Shown in pieces: positions 17,534-26,204 of a stretch of DNA of 64,000 nt. Source of the DNA: Selenomonas ruminantium subsp. ruminantium ATCC 12561. GTDB lineage: Bacteria > Bacillota > Negativicutes > Selenomonadales > Selenomonadaceae. How positions within the stretch are numbered: the first letter of the stretch is position 1; each line of letters starts with the position of its first letter. The translations under genes and the position numbers were made by a program. A model generated the notes under the pieces. That model saw only the letters and a program-made list of their open reading frames with translations, ran no database searches and was not told where the DNA came from. Location: assembly GCF_000424065.1 (NCBI RefSeq), contig NZ_AUJE01000014.1, positions 1 to 64,000 on the forward strand. The letters are read 5' to 3'.

Positions 17534-18943
17534 ATGAACAAATTTAAACTTTTTATAGAAAACTTTCTGGTGTATGGCCTTGGCAGCGTTATTAGCAAGG
17601 TGATTCCGCTGATAATGCTACCAATTATCACCAGACTTATGCCTGACCCTGCGTTTTATGGTTTGTTTGACTTATCCAATACGATAACTTCCTTTGGAAC
17701 AGCGATTGCAATCCTGGGAATGTACGATGCCATGTTTCGCTATTTCTTTGAAAAAGATGATGAAGAATATAGGAAGGATATTTGTTCTACGGCGTTTATT
17801 TTTACTTTAGGAACATCGATTGCGATATTCTTGCTGATGATTCTGTTTGAAAAGGAAATCGCTGTTTGGGTATTTGCAGATGAACAATATGGCCTATTGG
17901 TATATTTAACAGCAATTGCTACTTTGCTCGGAGCGACTAACGGTATAATTTCAGCGCCAACTCGGATGCAGAATAAGCGAAAAGTCTTTTTGGTAACGAA
18001 CACTTTGTCACCAATCATTGGCTATACAGTATCTATACCGCTATTGCTTGCTGGACATTATCTTGTTGCTCTGCCCTTGGCGGGAATTGTGTCTTCTTTC
18101 CTTCTTGAAGGTGCTTTTGCCTATATGAATCGGCAATTTTTTTCTTTCAATAGATTTCATGGTGAATATTTACGAAATATGTTGAAGCTGGCCGTACCAT
18201 TGGCACCGACTTTTCTAGTTTATTGGGTATTTAACTCTGCTGACCGTTTGATGATTTCTAATATGATTGGTGTACAGGCTAATGGTATTTATTCCATTGG
18301 TTCCAAGCTGGGGATGGCTAGTCAATTTATTTACCAGGCATTTGCTGGTGGTTGGCAATATTTTGCTTTTTCGACGATGAAGGAAAAAAATCAAGTAGAA
18401 TCCAATTCTAAGGTTTTTGAGTATTTGGGGATTATATCCTTTATTTCCTGTATGTTTATTTGTACCATCAGTAAAGAATTTTATGAACTGATATTTACAG
18501 GAGAATATGTCGCAGGCTATATCGTTTCACCATATTTGTTTTTGTCACCGTTATTGTTGATGCTCTATCAGGTGATTGCTAATCAGTTTTTGGTGGTCAA
18601 AAAAACTTGGCCGGGAACGGTTGTGTTGACATTGGGGGCATTATCGAATGTAGTATTCAACTATTTGTTGATTCCTATATTAGGTGTGGAAGGTGCTGGC
18701 ATTGCTACGTTGTGTGGCTATGTATTGACAGTATTTTTAGCTTCGGCATTGCTTATAAAGATGCATTTATTAATCATATCGAAAAAGTTTCTAGTCTCGG
18801 TTGGTATTATGGCGTTGTATTTCATTATCTGGCGTTGGTGCTTTATCAATGAATTGGGGATGAGTTTAATTTCTGCTGTGTTTTTGTCTGTAATATTATT
18901 AGTATTGTATAGACATGAATTTGGACTGCTGATGAAGCGATAG
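17534..18943 (+). CDS. Wzx-type polysaccharide repeat-unit flippase
   Basis: MOP-superfamily exporter that flips the undecaprenyl-linked repeat unit across the inner membrane. 469 residues with 12 or more hydrophobic segments. Family features: ENFLVYGLGSVISKVIPLIMLPIITRLM at the N-terminus, PDPAFYGLFDLSNT, and the repeat-like second half starting LKLAVPLAPTFLVYWVFNSADRLMI. Together with Wzy (9897), Wzz (2117) and WbaP it completes a Wzy-dependent pathway. Confidence 0.88.
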   Translation: MNKFKLFIENFLVYGLGSVISKVIPLIMLPIITRLMPDPAFYGLFDLSNTITSFGTAIAILGMYDAMFRYFFEKDDEEYRKDICSTAFIFTLGTSIAIFLLMILFEKEIAVWVFADEQYGLLVYLTAIATLLGATNGIISAPTRMQNKRKVFLVTNTLSPIIGYTVSIPLLLAGHYLVALPLAGIVSSFLLEGAFAYMNRQFFSFNRFHGEYLRNMLKLAVPLAPTFLVYWVFNSADRLMISNMIGVQANGIYSIGSKLGMASQFIYQAFAGGWQYFAFSTMKEKNQVESNSKVFEYLGIISFISCMFICTISKEFYELIFTGEYVAGYIVSPYLFLSPLLLMLYQVIANQFLVVKKTWPGTVVLTLGALSNVVFNYLLIPILGVEGAGIATLCGYVLTVFLASALLIKMHLLIISKKFLVSVGIMALYFIIWRWCFINELGMSLISAVFLSVILLVLYRHEFGLLMKR

Positions 18944-18970
18944 CTTATCCTTTAGAAGGGAGTGCTTTTA

Positions 18971-19045
18971 TTGATAAAAAAAGGAATAATCTTGGCAGGG
19001 GGTTCGGAAACACGTTTATAGCCATTAACGAAAGTGGTTTCCAAA
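18971..19045 (+). pseudogene. 5' remnant of a second rmlA (glucose-1-phosphate thymidylyltransferase)
   Basis: From TTG 18971 the frame reads MIKKGIILAGGSETRL, stop, PLTKVVSK, then diverges. It aligns without gaps to the start of the intact rmlA at 22717, with 58 of 74 bases identical by hand count, and the similarity includes the ribosome site (ggagtgctttt against ggaggtgctttt). The nucleotide-binding GGSGTRL has Gly to Glu, and the Tyr codon of RLYP has become TAG. About 200 bases between wzx and capE hold only this fragment and a 12-bp palindrome (GTCGCTAGCGAC, 19115-19126). Confidence 0.85.
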
Positions 19046-19147
19046 GTAGTGTATCGATTTAAGATCATACTTAGCAAAGGAAAGTCGTATCTTTGTTTTT
19101 TCGTGTATATTTATGTCGCTAGCGACAGCGATGGAATGGAGCTTTAT

Positions 19148-20224
19148 ATGTCAAAAAAAGATATTATAGTTGAGTCTTTCTCCAATAAGACTTTAGTTAT
19201 CACCGGTGGAACAGGCTCTTTTGGTTCTACAGTGTTGAAGCATTTTATTACTTCTGATTTAGGTGAGATTCGTATTCTCAGCCGAGATGAGAAGAAGCAG
19301 GACACCATGCGGCATACGTTGCAGGCAAGATATCCTGAATATGCTTCGAAGGTGAAGTTTTATGTAGGAGATGTGCGGAATATTTCTTCTGTACGCGACT
19401 GTTTGTATGGTGCGGATTATGTTTTTCATGCCGCAGCCTTGAAAGAAGTTCCGTCCTGTGAGTTCTTTCCCATGGAAGCGGTGAAAACGAATATTATTGG
19501 TACGGATAATGTGATTACGGCGGCAGTGGAAAATGCAGTAAAGAGGGTTGTTTTCCTGTCTACAGATAAGGCAGCATATCCCATCAACACGATGGGCGGA
19601 ACGAAGATGTTGGGAGAGAAGGTCGTTGGTGCCCGGGCGCAGGCTGCTTTTGACCGTAGCGGTACGGTTCTTTGCTGTACGCGCTACGGCAATGTTATGT
19701 GCAGTCGTGGTTCGGTTATTCCTCTGTTCATTGACCAGATTAAGCGGAAGGCGCCGATTACCATTACCGACCCGAACATGACCCGCTTTTTGATGAATCT
19801 GGATGAAGCAGTGGATTTGGTGGCGTTTGCGTTCATGCATGCTGAACCGGGCGATTTGTTCATCCAGAAGGCGGATGCCAGCACGATTGGTGACCTTGCT
19901 GATGGTGTAATGAAAGTCTTTGGTCAGACGGAGAAGAAAATCATTGGCTCACGCCATGGTGAGAAGCTTTATGAAACCTTGATGACCCGTGAGGAACGCC
20001 TGCGTTCTACGGATATGGGCGATTATTTCCGTATCAGCCCGGATGCGCGTGGACTTAATTATGACAAGTTCTATGTGCAGGGGGATGTCCTTACCGAAGG
20101 TGATGAGGCGTATACTTCCCATAATACCAATCGACTGGATGTAGATGGCGTTGTGCAAAAGATTATGACGACAGACTATGTGAAGGAAGAGCTGGAAGGA
20201 CGTCCACATGCTGTGGAAGCGTAA
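19148..20224 (+). CDS. capE: UDP-GlcNAc 4,6-dehydratase/5-epimerase (CapE/FnlA family)
   Basis: First enzyme of UDP-L-FucNAc synthesis: inverting dehydration of UDP-GlcNAc. 358 residues. TGGTGSFGSTVL binds NAD(P); LSRDEKKQD, HAAALKEVPSCE and NTMGGTKMLGEK follow, where Met replaces the usual SDR Tyr (MxxxK), a known trait of this dehydratase family. RYGNVMCSRGSVIP is also diagnostic. ATG 19148 has ggag at 19137-19140; the upstream open frame from 19034 runs through the rmlA remnant and is not coding. Followed directly by capG and capF. Confidence 0.9.
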   Translation: MSKKDIIVESFSNKTLVITGGTGSFGSTVLKHFITSDLGEIRILSRDEKKQDTMRHTLQARYPEYASKVKFYVGDVRNISSVRDCLYGADYVFHAAALKEVPSCEFFPMEAVKTNIIGTDNVITAAVENAVKRVVFLSTDKAAYPINTMGGTKMLGEKVVGARAQAAFDRSGTVLCCTRYGNVMCSRGSVIPLFIDQIKRKAPITITDPNMTRFLMNLDEAVDLVAFAFMHAEPGDLFIQKADASTIGDLADGVMKVFGQTEKKIIGSRHGEKLYETLMTREERLRSTDMGDYFRISPDARGLNYDKFYVQGDVLTEGDEAYTSHNTNRLDVDGVVQKIMTTDYVKEELEGRPHAVEA

Positions 20225-20235
20225 TGGAGGGCATC

Positions 20236-21408
20236 ATGGAAGCAAAATGGCAAAATAATGGCAAAATCAGGCTGATGATTATTGTGGGCACGCGTCCGGA
20301 AATCATCCGCTTGGCTGCTGTAATCAAGAAGTGCCGCAAATATTTTGATACGTTGTTGGTACATACAGGACAAAATTACGACTATAACCTGAATGGGGTA
20401 TTTTTTAAGGATTTAGGCCTGGCAGATCCGGAACTGTATTTGAATGCGGTGGGCAATGATTTGGGCGAAACGATGGGCAATATTATCGCATCGTCCTATA
20501 AGGCTATGGCAGAACTGCAGCCGGATGCGGTTCTGGTGCTGGGCGATACGAATTCCTGTCTGTCCGTTATCGGTGCCAAGCGTCTGCATATCCCCATTTT
20601 CCATATGGAGGCCGGCAACCGTTGCAAGGATGAATGTCTGCCGGAGGAGACGAATCGGCGCATTGTGGATATCATCAGTGATGTGAATTTGGCTTATTCC
20701 GAGCATGCCCGCCGTTATCTGGCGGACTGCGGCTTGCCGAAGGAACGCACTTATGTAACCGGTTCGCCCATGGCTGAGGTGCTGACCAATAATCTGGAGG
20801 CAATCAAGGCATCGGATGTGCATGCCCGCCTTGGCTTGGAGAAGGGCAAATACATTCTCCTGTCTGCTCACCGCGAAGAGAATATTGATACGGAAAAGAA
20901 TTTTACGAGTCTCTTTACGGCTATTAATCGCATGGCCGAAAAATACGACATGCCGATTCTTTATTCCTGCCATCCGCGTTCCAGGAAGAGGCTGGAGGCT
21001 TCCGGATTTACGCTGGATTCGCGTGTAATTCAGCATGAACCGCTGGGCTTCCATGATTATAACTGTTTGCAGATGAATGCTTTTGCGGTTGTTTCGGATT
21101 CCGGTACCTTGCCGGAGGAAAGCAGTTTCTTTACTTCTATAGGACAGCCGATTCCGGCAGTTTGCATCCGCACCTCGACAGAACGGCCGGAAGCGTTGGA
21201 TAAGGCCTGTTTTATCCTATCCGGAATTGATGAAAAGGGATTGCTGCAGGCTGTAGATACGGCGGTAGAGATGGTAAAGGCTGAGAAAAATGGTGGCGCT
21301 ATACCCGTGCCGGATTATACGGACATCAACGTGTCGGATAAGGTCGTAAAACTCATTCAATCCTATGTTGGCGTGGTTAATAAGATGGTTTGGAGAAAAG
21401 ACGTATGA
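20236..21408 (+). CDS. capG: UDP-N-acetylglucosamine 2-epimerase family, CapG/FnlC-type
   Basis: Non-hydrolysing 2-epimerase; in UDP-L-FucNAc synthesis it converts UDP-2-acetamido-2,6-dideoxy-L-talose to UDP-L-FucNAc. 390 residues. IIVGTRPEIIRLA, HTGQNYDYN, VLGDTNSCLS, HMEAGNRCKDECLPEETNRRI, SAHREENID and SDSGTLPEES match the WecB/CapG fold. Between capE and capF the L-FucNAc role is favoured over ManNAc synthesis. ATG 20236 has ggagg 5 nt upstream; ATG 20224 overlaps that ribosome site. Confidence 0.88.
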   Translation: MEAKWQNNGKIRLMIIVGTRPEIIRLAAVIKKCRKYFDTLLVHTGQNYDYNLNGVFFKDLGLADPELYLNAVGNDLGETMGNIIASSYKAMAELQPDAVLVLGDTNSCLSVIGAKRLHIPIFHMEAGNRCKDECLPEETNRRIVDIISDVNLAYSEHARRYLADCGLPKERTYVTGSPMAEVLTNNLEAIKASDVHARLGLEKGKYILLSAHREENIDTEKNFTSLFTAINRMAEKYDMPILYSCHPRSRKRLEASGFTLDSRVIQHEPLGFHDYNCLQMNAFAVVSDSGTLPEESSFFTSIGQPIPAVCIRTSTERPEALDKACFILSGIDEKGLLQAVDTAVEMVKAEKNGGAIPVPDYTDINVSDKVVKLIQSYVGVVNKMVWRKDV

Positions 21409-22640
21409 AGATACTGGTAACAGGCGCGGCAGGCTTTGTCGGCCGTAATCTTGTAGAGAACTTGAAAAATATTCAGGCTGGAAAGAATAGAACGCGGCCT
21501 AACATATCCATTCAGGCGATTTATGAGTATGATCGTCAGAATACGGTAGAGGATTTGGAGCAGTTTTGTGCTGACTGTGATTTCGTCTTTAATCTTGCAG
21601 GGGTAAACCGTCCCAAAGACCCGAAAGAATTTAAGACAGGGAATTTTGGTTTTGCCAGTGTCCTGCTCGATACGTTGAAAAAACATAATAACAAATGCCC
21701 TGTGATGCTGAGTTCTTCATTGCAGGCAACGCTGGCTGGCCGTTTTGGAACGTCGGAGTATGGTCTGAGCAAGCGGGATGGGGAGGAGTTGTTCTTCCAG
21801 TATGGCGAGGAAACAGGTGCGCCTGTTTATGTGTATCGTTTTCCCAATTTGGTTGGCAAATGGGTGCGTCCAAACTACAACTCTGCAGTAGGAACCTTTT
21901 GCCATAATATTGCCCATGATTTGCCGATAACGGTAAATGATCCGTCCGTAGAACTGGAAATGCTGTTCATTGATGACCTGCTGGAAGTTATGTATGATTT
22001 GCTTGAAGGTAAGGCAGTGCGCTGTGAGTATCCCCAAACAGGAGAAGGGATTGACGGCATTGTGTATGATGGTTTGACGGCAAAACCAACTGAATCCGGA
22101 CGTTATTGCTATGCTCCGGTTACGCATAAGGCTACGTTAGGGCAGATTGTGGAACTTCTGCATACCTTCCATGACCAGCCGCAGAATCTTATCATGCCAG
22201 CAATTTCGGAAGGCAGCCTTGCCAAGAAACTATATAGCATGTATCTGTCCTATCTGCCAAAGGAGAAAGTCGCTTTTGATTTAAAGATGAACTGCGATGA
22301 TCGTGGCAGCTTTACGGAGCTGCTGAAGACCGCTGAGCATGGTCAGTTTTCGGTGAATATCAGCAAACCGGGAATAACCAAAGGACAGCATTGGCATAAC
22401 AGCAAGTGGGAGTTCTTTATTGTGGTTGCTGGTCATGGCTTGATACAGGAACGAAAAATCGGTACGGATGAAGTTATCGAATTTGAAGTTAGTGGTGAGA
22501 AAATACAGGCAGTTCATATGCTTCCGGGATATACCCATAATATTATCAATTTGTCCGAAACGGAAAATTTAGTGACGGTTATGTGGGCTAATGAGCTGTT
22601 TGATTCCAATAGACCGGATACGTTTTTTGAACCGGTTTGA
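21405..22640 (+). CDS. capF: UDP-L-FucNAc synthesis reductase (CapF/FnlB/WbjC), SDR plus cupin
   Basis: Bifunctional enzyme acting between CapE and CapG: epimerisation at C3 and NADPH reduction at C4. 411 residues. N-terminal SDR domain (LVTGAAGFVGRNLVENL, FNLAGVNRP, SSSLQA, YGLSKRDGEE) and C-terminal cupin (residues about 300-410) with the metal ligands in GITKGQHWHNSKWEFF and the His in PGYTHNIINL. The two-domain design is specific to CapF. Its ATG overlaps the capG stop (ATGA), so the genes are coupled. Confidence 0.92.
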   Translation: MKILVTGAAGFVGRNLVENLKNIQAGKNRTRPNISIQAIYEYDRQNTVEDLEQFCADCDFVFNLAGVNRPKDPKEFKTGNFGFASVLLDTLKKHNNKCPVMLSSSLQATLAGRFGTSEYGLSKRDGEELFFQYGEETGAPVYVYRFPNLVGKWVRPNYNSAVGTFCHNIAHDLPITVNDPSVELEMLFIDDLLEVMYDLLEGKAVRCEYPQTGEGIDGIVYDGLTAKPTESGRYCYAPVTHKATLGQIVELLHTFHDQPQNLIMPAISEGSLAKKLYSMYLSYLPKEKVAFDLKMNCDDRGSFTELLKTAEHGQFSVNISKPGITKGQHWHNSKWEFFIVVAGHGLIQERKIGTDEVIEFEVSGEKIQAVHMLPGYTHNIINLSETENLVTVMWANELFDSNRPDTFFEPV

Positions 22641-22716
22641 TTTTTATAAAGAAATGACACTGTTATAAAGTAAAGGTTATTTCGTGACTTTTGCCATAAT
22701 ATTGGGAGGTGCTTTT

Positions 22717-23589
22717 TTGATTAGGAAGGGATTGATACTGGCAGGCGGCTCCGGAACTCGTTTATATCCGTTAACAAAAGTGGTTTCCAAGCAATTGATG
22801 CCTGTCTATGACAAACCGATGATTTATTATCCGCTCAGTACGTTAATGTTGGCGGGGATTAAGGATATCCTGATTATAACCACGCCGCAGGATAATGAAT
22901 CCTTCAAGAAGTTGTTGGGGGATGGTAGTCAGTTAGGGATAAGTATTTCTTATGCGGTACAGCCCAGTCCGGACGGCTTGGCGCAGGCTTTTATCATTGG
23001 CGAGGAATTCATCAATGGGGAAGGTTGTGCGTTGGTGTTAGGAGATAATATCTACTATGGCTCAGATTTGGCACAGTCAGTACAGCGGGCTGCTTCTATG
23101 GAAGAAGGGGCAACAGTCTTTGCTTATTATGTGTCCGACCCGGAACGTTATGGCGTAGTAGAGTTTGATGAACATGGTCATGCGCTGAGTTTGGAGGAAA
23201 AGCCGGCTCAGCCCAAATCCAATTATGCGGTAACTGGCCTGTATTTCTACGACAAAGATATTGTGGACGTGGCAAAATCCATTAAACCTTCGGCTCGTGG
23301 CGAATTGGAAATCACGGACGTCAACAAGGTATATCTGGAACGCGGTAAGCTGCAGGTGGAGAAGATGCGCCGTGGTTATGCATGGCTGGATACCGGCACG
23401 CATGAATCCCTGCTCGATGCGGCGTCTTTTGTACGGACGATTCAGGCGCGGCAGGGGCTGAAGATTGCCTGCTTGGAAGAAATTGCTTACCGTATGGGCT
23501 ATATTGATGCGGCACAGGTGGAGCGCTTGGCACAGCCATTGTTGAAGAATGAATATGGCAAATATCTTATCCGCATGATTCGGGAATAA
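22717..23589 (+). CDS. rmlA: Glucose-1-phosphate thymidylyltransferase
   Basis: Makes dTDP-glucose from glucose-1-P and dTTP. 290 residues, family length. [87 protein letters not shown] and [13 protein letters not shown] are all present. TTG start preceded by gggagg; a longer frame from GTG 22684 has no ribosome site. First of rmlA-rmlC-rmlB. A broken copy of its 5' end lies at 18971. Confidence 0.95.
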   Translation: MIRKGLILAGGSGTRLYPLTKVVSKQLMPVYDKPMIYYPLSTLMLAGIKDILIITTPQDNESFKKLLGDGSQLGISISYAVQPSPDGLAQAFIIGEEFINGEGCALVLGDNIYYGSDLAQSVQRAASMEEGATVFAYYVSDPERYGVVEFDEHGHALSLEEKPAQPKSNYAVTGLYFYDKDIVDVAKSIKPSARGELEITDVNKVYLERGKLQVEKMRRGYAWLDTGTHESLLDAASFVRTIQARQGLKIACLEEIAYRMGYIDAAQVERLAQPLLKNEYGKYLIRMIRE

Positions 23590-23600
23590 AGGAGTTTTTG

Positions 23601-24182
23601 GTGGGCATGAAAGTTATTGAAACAAGTATACCGGGTGTGCTGATTATTGAAACGGATGTGTTTGGTGACCATCGCGGTTATTTTACGGAAACGTATAACA
23701 AGCCGAAATATGAGGCGCTGGGCATAACGAATGATTTTGTACAGGACAATATGAGTTTTTCGGCACAGAAGGGCACTTTGCGCGGTTTGCATTGGCAGAA
23801 TCCGCCTTATGCGCAGGCGAAGTTGGTTTCCTGCTCCAAGGGCAGAGTTATCGATGTGGCTGTGGATATCCGTAAGGGCAGCCCAACTTTTGGCAAGTGG
23901 GTTTCGGTGGAACTTAGTGCAGAAAATCATCGGCAGTTCCTAATTCCCCGTGGCTTTGCTCATGGTTTCCTGACGTTGACGGATGATGTGGAGTTCCGCT
24001 ACAAATGCGATAATGTTTACAACAAAGCAGCAGAAGGCGGCATGCGTTATGATGCGCCGGAGGTAAATGTGGACTGGGGCTCTTTGCTGGCTGGCATTGA
24101 ACCGGTGCTCAGTGAGAAAGATACGACCGGGCCGACTTTGTCCGACAGTGATAATCAGTTTGTGTATGGGGAGAATTGTTAA
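23601..24182 (+). CDS. rmlC: dTDP-4-dehydrorhamnose 3,5-epimerase family protein
   Basis: Cupin epimerase of dTDP-4-keto-6-deoxyglucose. About 193 residues. FGDHRGYFTETYN, FVQDNMSFSAQKGTLRGLHWQNPPYAQAKL (catalytic His in RGLHWQ), GRVIDVAVDIRKGSPTFGKW and PRGFAHGFLTL (second His) are intact. No rmlD is seen in the window, so either rhamnose is completed by an enzyme elsewhere or this protein has another role. GTG 23601 has the best spacing to ggag (23591-23594); ATG 23607 and TTG 23598 are alternatives. Confidence 0.92.
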   Translation: MGMKVIETSIPGVLIIETDVFGDHRGYFTETYNKPKYEALGITNDFVQDNMSFSAQKGTLRGLHWQNPPYAQAKLVSCSKGRVIDVAVDIRKGSPTFGKWVSVELSAENHRQFLIPRGFAHGFLTLTDDVEFRYKCDNVYNKAAEGGMRYDAPEVNVDWGSLLAGIEPVLSEKDTTGPTLSDSDNQFVYGENC

Positions 24183-24184
24183 TT

Positions 24185-25213
24185 ATGAAAATTGTTGTAA
24201 CAGGTGGTGCCGGTTTTATCGGCGGCAACTTTGTTTATTATATGTTGAAAAAACGTCCGGAAGATACGATTATCTGCCTGGATAAGTTGACCTATGCGGG
24301 CAATATGGAAACCATGGCTGAAGCCATGAAGAATGACCGTTTTAAGTTTGTACGTGCAGATATTGCTGACCGTAAGGCTGTATATGAGTTGTTTGAAAAG
24401 GAAAAGCCGGATGTTATCGTGAATTTTGCGGCAGAATCTCATGTAGACCGTTCGATTGAAAATCCGGAAATCTTCCTGCAGACCAATGTTATCGGCACGA
24501 GTGTGCTGCTCGATGCCTGCCGCAAGTATGGGATTAAGCGTTATCATCAGGTATCTACGGATGAAGTTTATGGGGATTTGCCGCTGGACAGACCGGACTT
24601 ATTCTTTACGGAAACAACGAACCTGCATACGTCCAGCCCGTATTCGGCTTCCAAGGCTTCGGCAGATTTGTTGGTGATGGCTTACCATCGCACGTACAAA
24701 GTGCCGGTGACCATTTCTCGCTGCTCGAACAACTATGGCCCCTTCCATTTCCCGGAGAAGCTGATTCCGTTGATGATTATCAATGCGCTGGCGGATAAGA
24801 AGCTGCCGGTCTATGGTGACGGCCTCAATGTTCGTGACTGGCTCTATGTGGAAGACCACTGTGCGGCCATCAATCTTATTTTAGAGAAGGGCAAAGTCGG
24901 TGAGGTTTATAACATTGGCGGCCATAATGAGCGGGCTAATATCGATGTGGTTAAGACAATCCTCAAACAGTTGGGCAAGAGTGAAGATTTGATTGAATAC
25001 GTTGGTGACCGCAAGGGCCATGACCGCCGTTATGCCATCGACCCGACCAAGATTCATAATGAACTGGGCTGGCTGCCGGAAACGAAATTCGAAGACGGCA
25101 TAAAGTCTACGGTGCAGTGGTATCTGGATAACCGCCAGTGGTGGGAGAACATCATCAGTGGTGATTATCAGGATTATTATGAGCGCATGTATGGACAGGA
25201 TTCTAAACATTAA
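24185..25213 (+). CDS. rmlB: dTDP-glucose 4,6-dehydratase
   Basis: Makes dTDP-4-keto-6-deoxyglucose, the branch point to both rhamnose and the FdtA/FdtB amino sugar. 342 residues. VTGGAGFIGGNFVYYML (NAD), AAESHVDRSIENP, STDEVYGDL (catalytic Thr-Asp-Glu), YSASKASADLLV (YxxxK) and RCSNNYGPFHFPEKLIP define the family. Start ATG 24185 lies 2 nt after the rmlC stop with ggggag upstream. End of the polysaccharide locus. Confidence 0.95.
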   Translation: MKIVVTGGAGFIGGNFVYYMLKKRPEDTIICLDKLTYAGNMETMAEAMKNDRFKFVRADIADRKAVYELFEKEKPDVIVNFAAESHVDRSIENPEIFLQTNVIGTSVLLDACRKYGIKRYHQVSTDEVYGDLPLDRPDLFFTETTNLHTSSPYSASKASADLLVMAYHRTYKVPVTISRCSNNYGPFHFPEKLIPLMIINALADKKLPVYGDGLNVRDWLYVEDHCAAINLILEKGKVGEVYNIGGHNERANIDVVKTILKQLGKSEDLIEYVGDRKGHDRRYAIDPTKIHNELGWLPETKFEDGIKSTVQWYLDNRQWWENIISGDYQDYYERMYGQDSKH

Positions 25214-25254
25214 TCAAGGATATTGTAAAATAGTGGCATAGATTCCCAGGTTTG

Positions 25255-25262
25255 TGTATAAT
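25255..25262 (+). promoter_or_regulatory. Candidate -10 element for galU
   Basis: A perfect TATAAT (25257-25262) lies 37 nt before the galU ATG in an 85-nt gap. The -35 region at 17 nt (TGGCAT) is poor, so this is a tentative promoter that would separate galU from the locus upstream. Confidence 0.4.
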
Positions 25263-25298
25263 AGTATAAGGAAATTATAAAGCAAGGGGATTTTGACT

Positions 25299-26171
25299 AT
25301 GCAGAAGATTAGAAAGGCAGTAATTCCGGCAGCAGGGTATGGTACGCGGTTTTTGCCCGCGACCAAAGCAACGCCGAAGGAGATGCTGCCCATCGTCGAC
25401 AAGCCGACCATTCAGTATATCGTGGAAGAGGCCAAGGCCAGTGGGATTGAGGATATTCTGATTATCAGTGGTCATGGCAAGCGTGCTATTGAAGACCATT
25501 TTGACAGTGCTCCGGCGCTCGAAATGGAATTGCGGAAAAAGGGTAAGGATGAGTTGTTGAATATGGTGCTGGAAACGGCAGATATCAATATTCATTACAT
25601 CCGTCAGCGTTATATGCGTGGGCTGGGCGATGCGATTCTCTGTGCCCGTTCCTTCATGGGAGACGAGCCGTTTGCTGTGCTTTTGGGTGATGATGTGGTT
25701 TACAATCCGGAGAAGCCGGCACTGGCACAGCTGATTGATATTTATGAAGCTACTGGCGGCTCTGTTTTGGGCTGTCAGAACGTGCCGGAAGATAAGGTTT
25801 CTTCCTATGGTATCGTAGCGGGAACGCAGACGGACAACAGCCGTCTGATGCGGGTTTCGGATATGGTGGAAAAACCGGCAGTAGAAGAAGCACCCAGCCG
25901 TATGGCTGTTTTGGGCCGTTATATCATCAAGCCGCAGATTTTCGATATTTTGGAAAGCACGCAGCCGGGCAAGGGCGGCGAAGTGCAGCTTACGGATGCA
26001 CTCAAGGTGCTGGCTCGTCAGGATGCGGTTTATGCGTATGACTTTGAAGGCAAGCGCTATGATGTGGGCGATAAGCTGGGCTTTTTGAAGGCTACGGTGG
26101 AGTATGCTCTGCGCCGTGAGGATTTGGGTGGGCCGTTCAAGGCTTATTTGAAGGAATTTATGGCGAAGTAA
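25299..26171 (+). CDS. galU: UTP-glucose-1-phosphate uridylyltransferase
   Basis: Makes UDP-glucose for surface polysaccharides. 290 residues. RKAVIPAAGYGTRFLPATKATPKEMLPIVDKPTIQYIVEE is the GalU N-terminus; LGDDVV, GSVLGCQNVP, VEKPAVEEAPS, GRYIIKP and GGEVQLTDAL follow. ATG 25299 has aagggg upstream; TTG 25293 is a less likely start. It follows the sugar locus in the same direction but with a possible promoter of its own. Confidence 0.95.
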   Translation: MQKIRKAVIPAAGYGTRFLPATKATPKEMLPIVDKPTIQYIVEEAKASGIEDILIISGHGKRAIEDHFDSAPALEMELRKKGKDELLNMVLETADINIHYIRQRYMRGLGDAILCARSFMGDEPFAVLLGDDVVYNPEKPALAQLIDIYEATGGSVLGCQNVPEDKVSSYGIVAGTQTDNSRLMRVSDMVEKPAVEEAPSRMAVLGRYIIKPQIFDILESTQPGKGGEVQLTDALKVLARQDAVYAYDFEGKRYDVGDKLGFLKATVEYALRREDLGGPFKAYLKEFMAK

Positions 26172-26204
26172 AAAATTAAATCCGTTGAATCTGAGGTGTA
26201 AATC

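Noticed and set aside
19115-19126. Perfect 12-bp palindrome GTCGCTAGCGAC before capE
   Set aside because: Too short and single to call an operator; noted only as part of the recombination scar.
19034-19147. N-terminal extension of capE from 19034
   Set aside because: The frame runs through the broken rmlA fragment; the ribosome site and family start point to ATG 19148.
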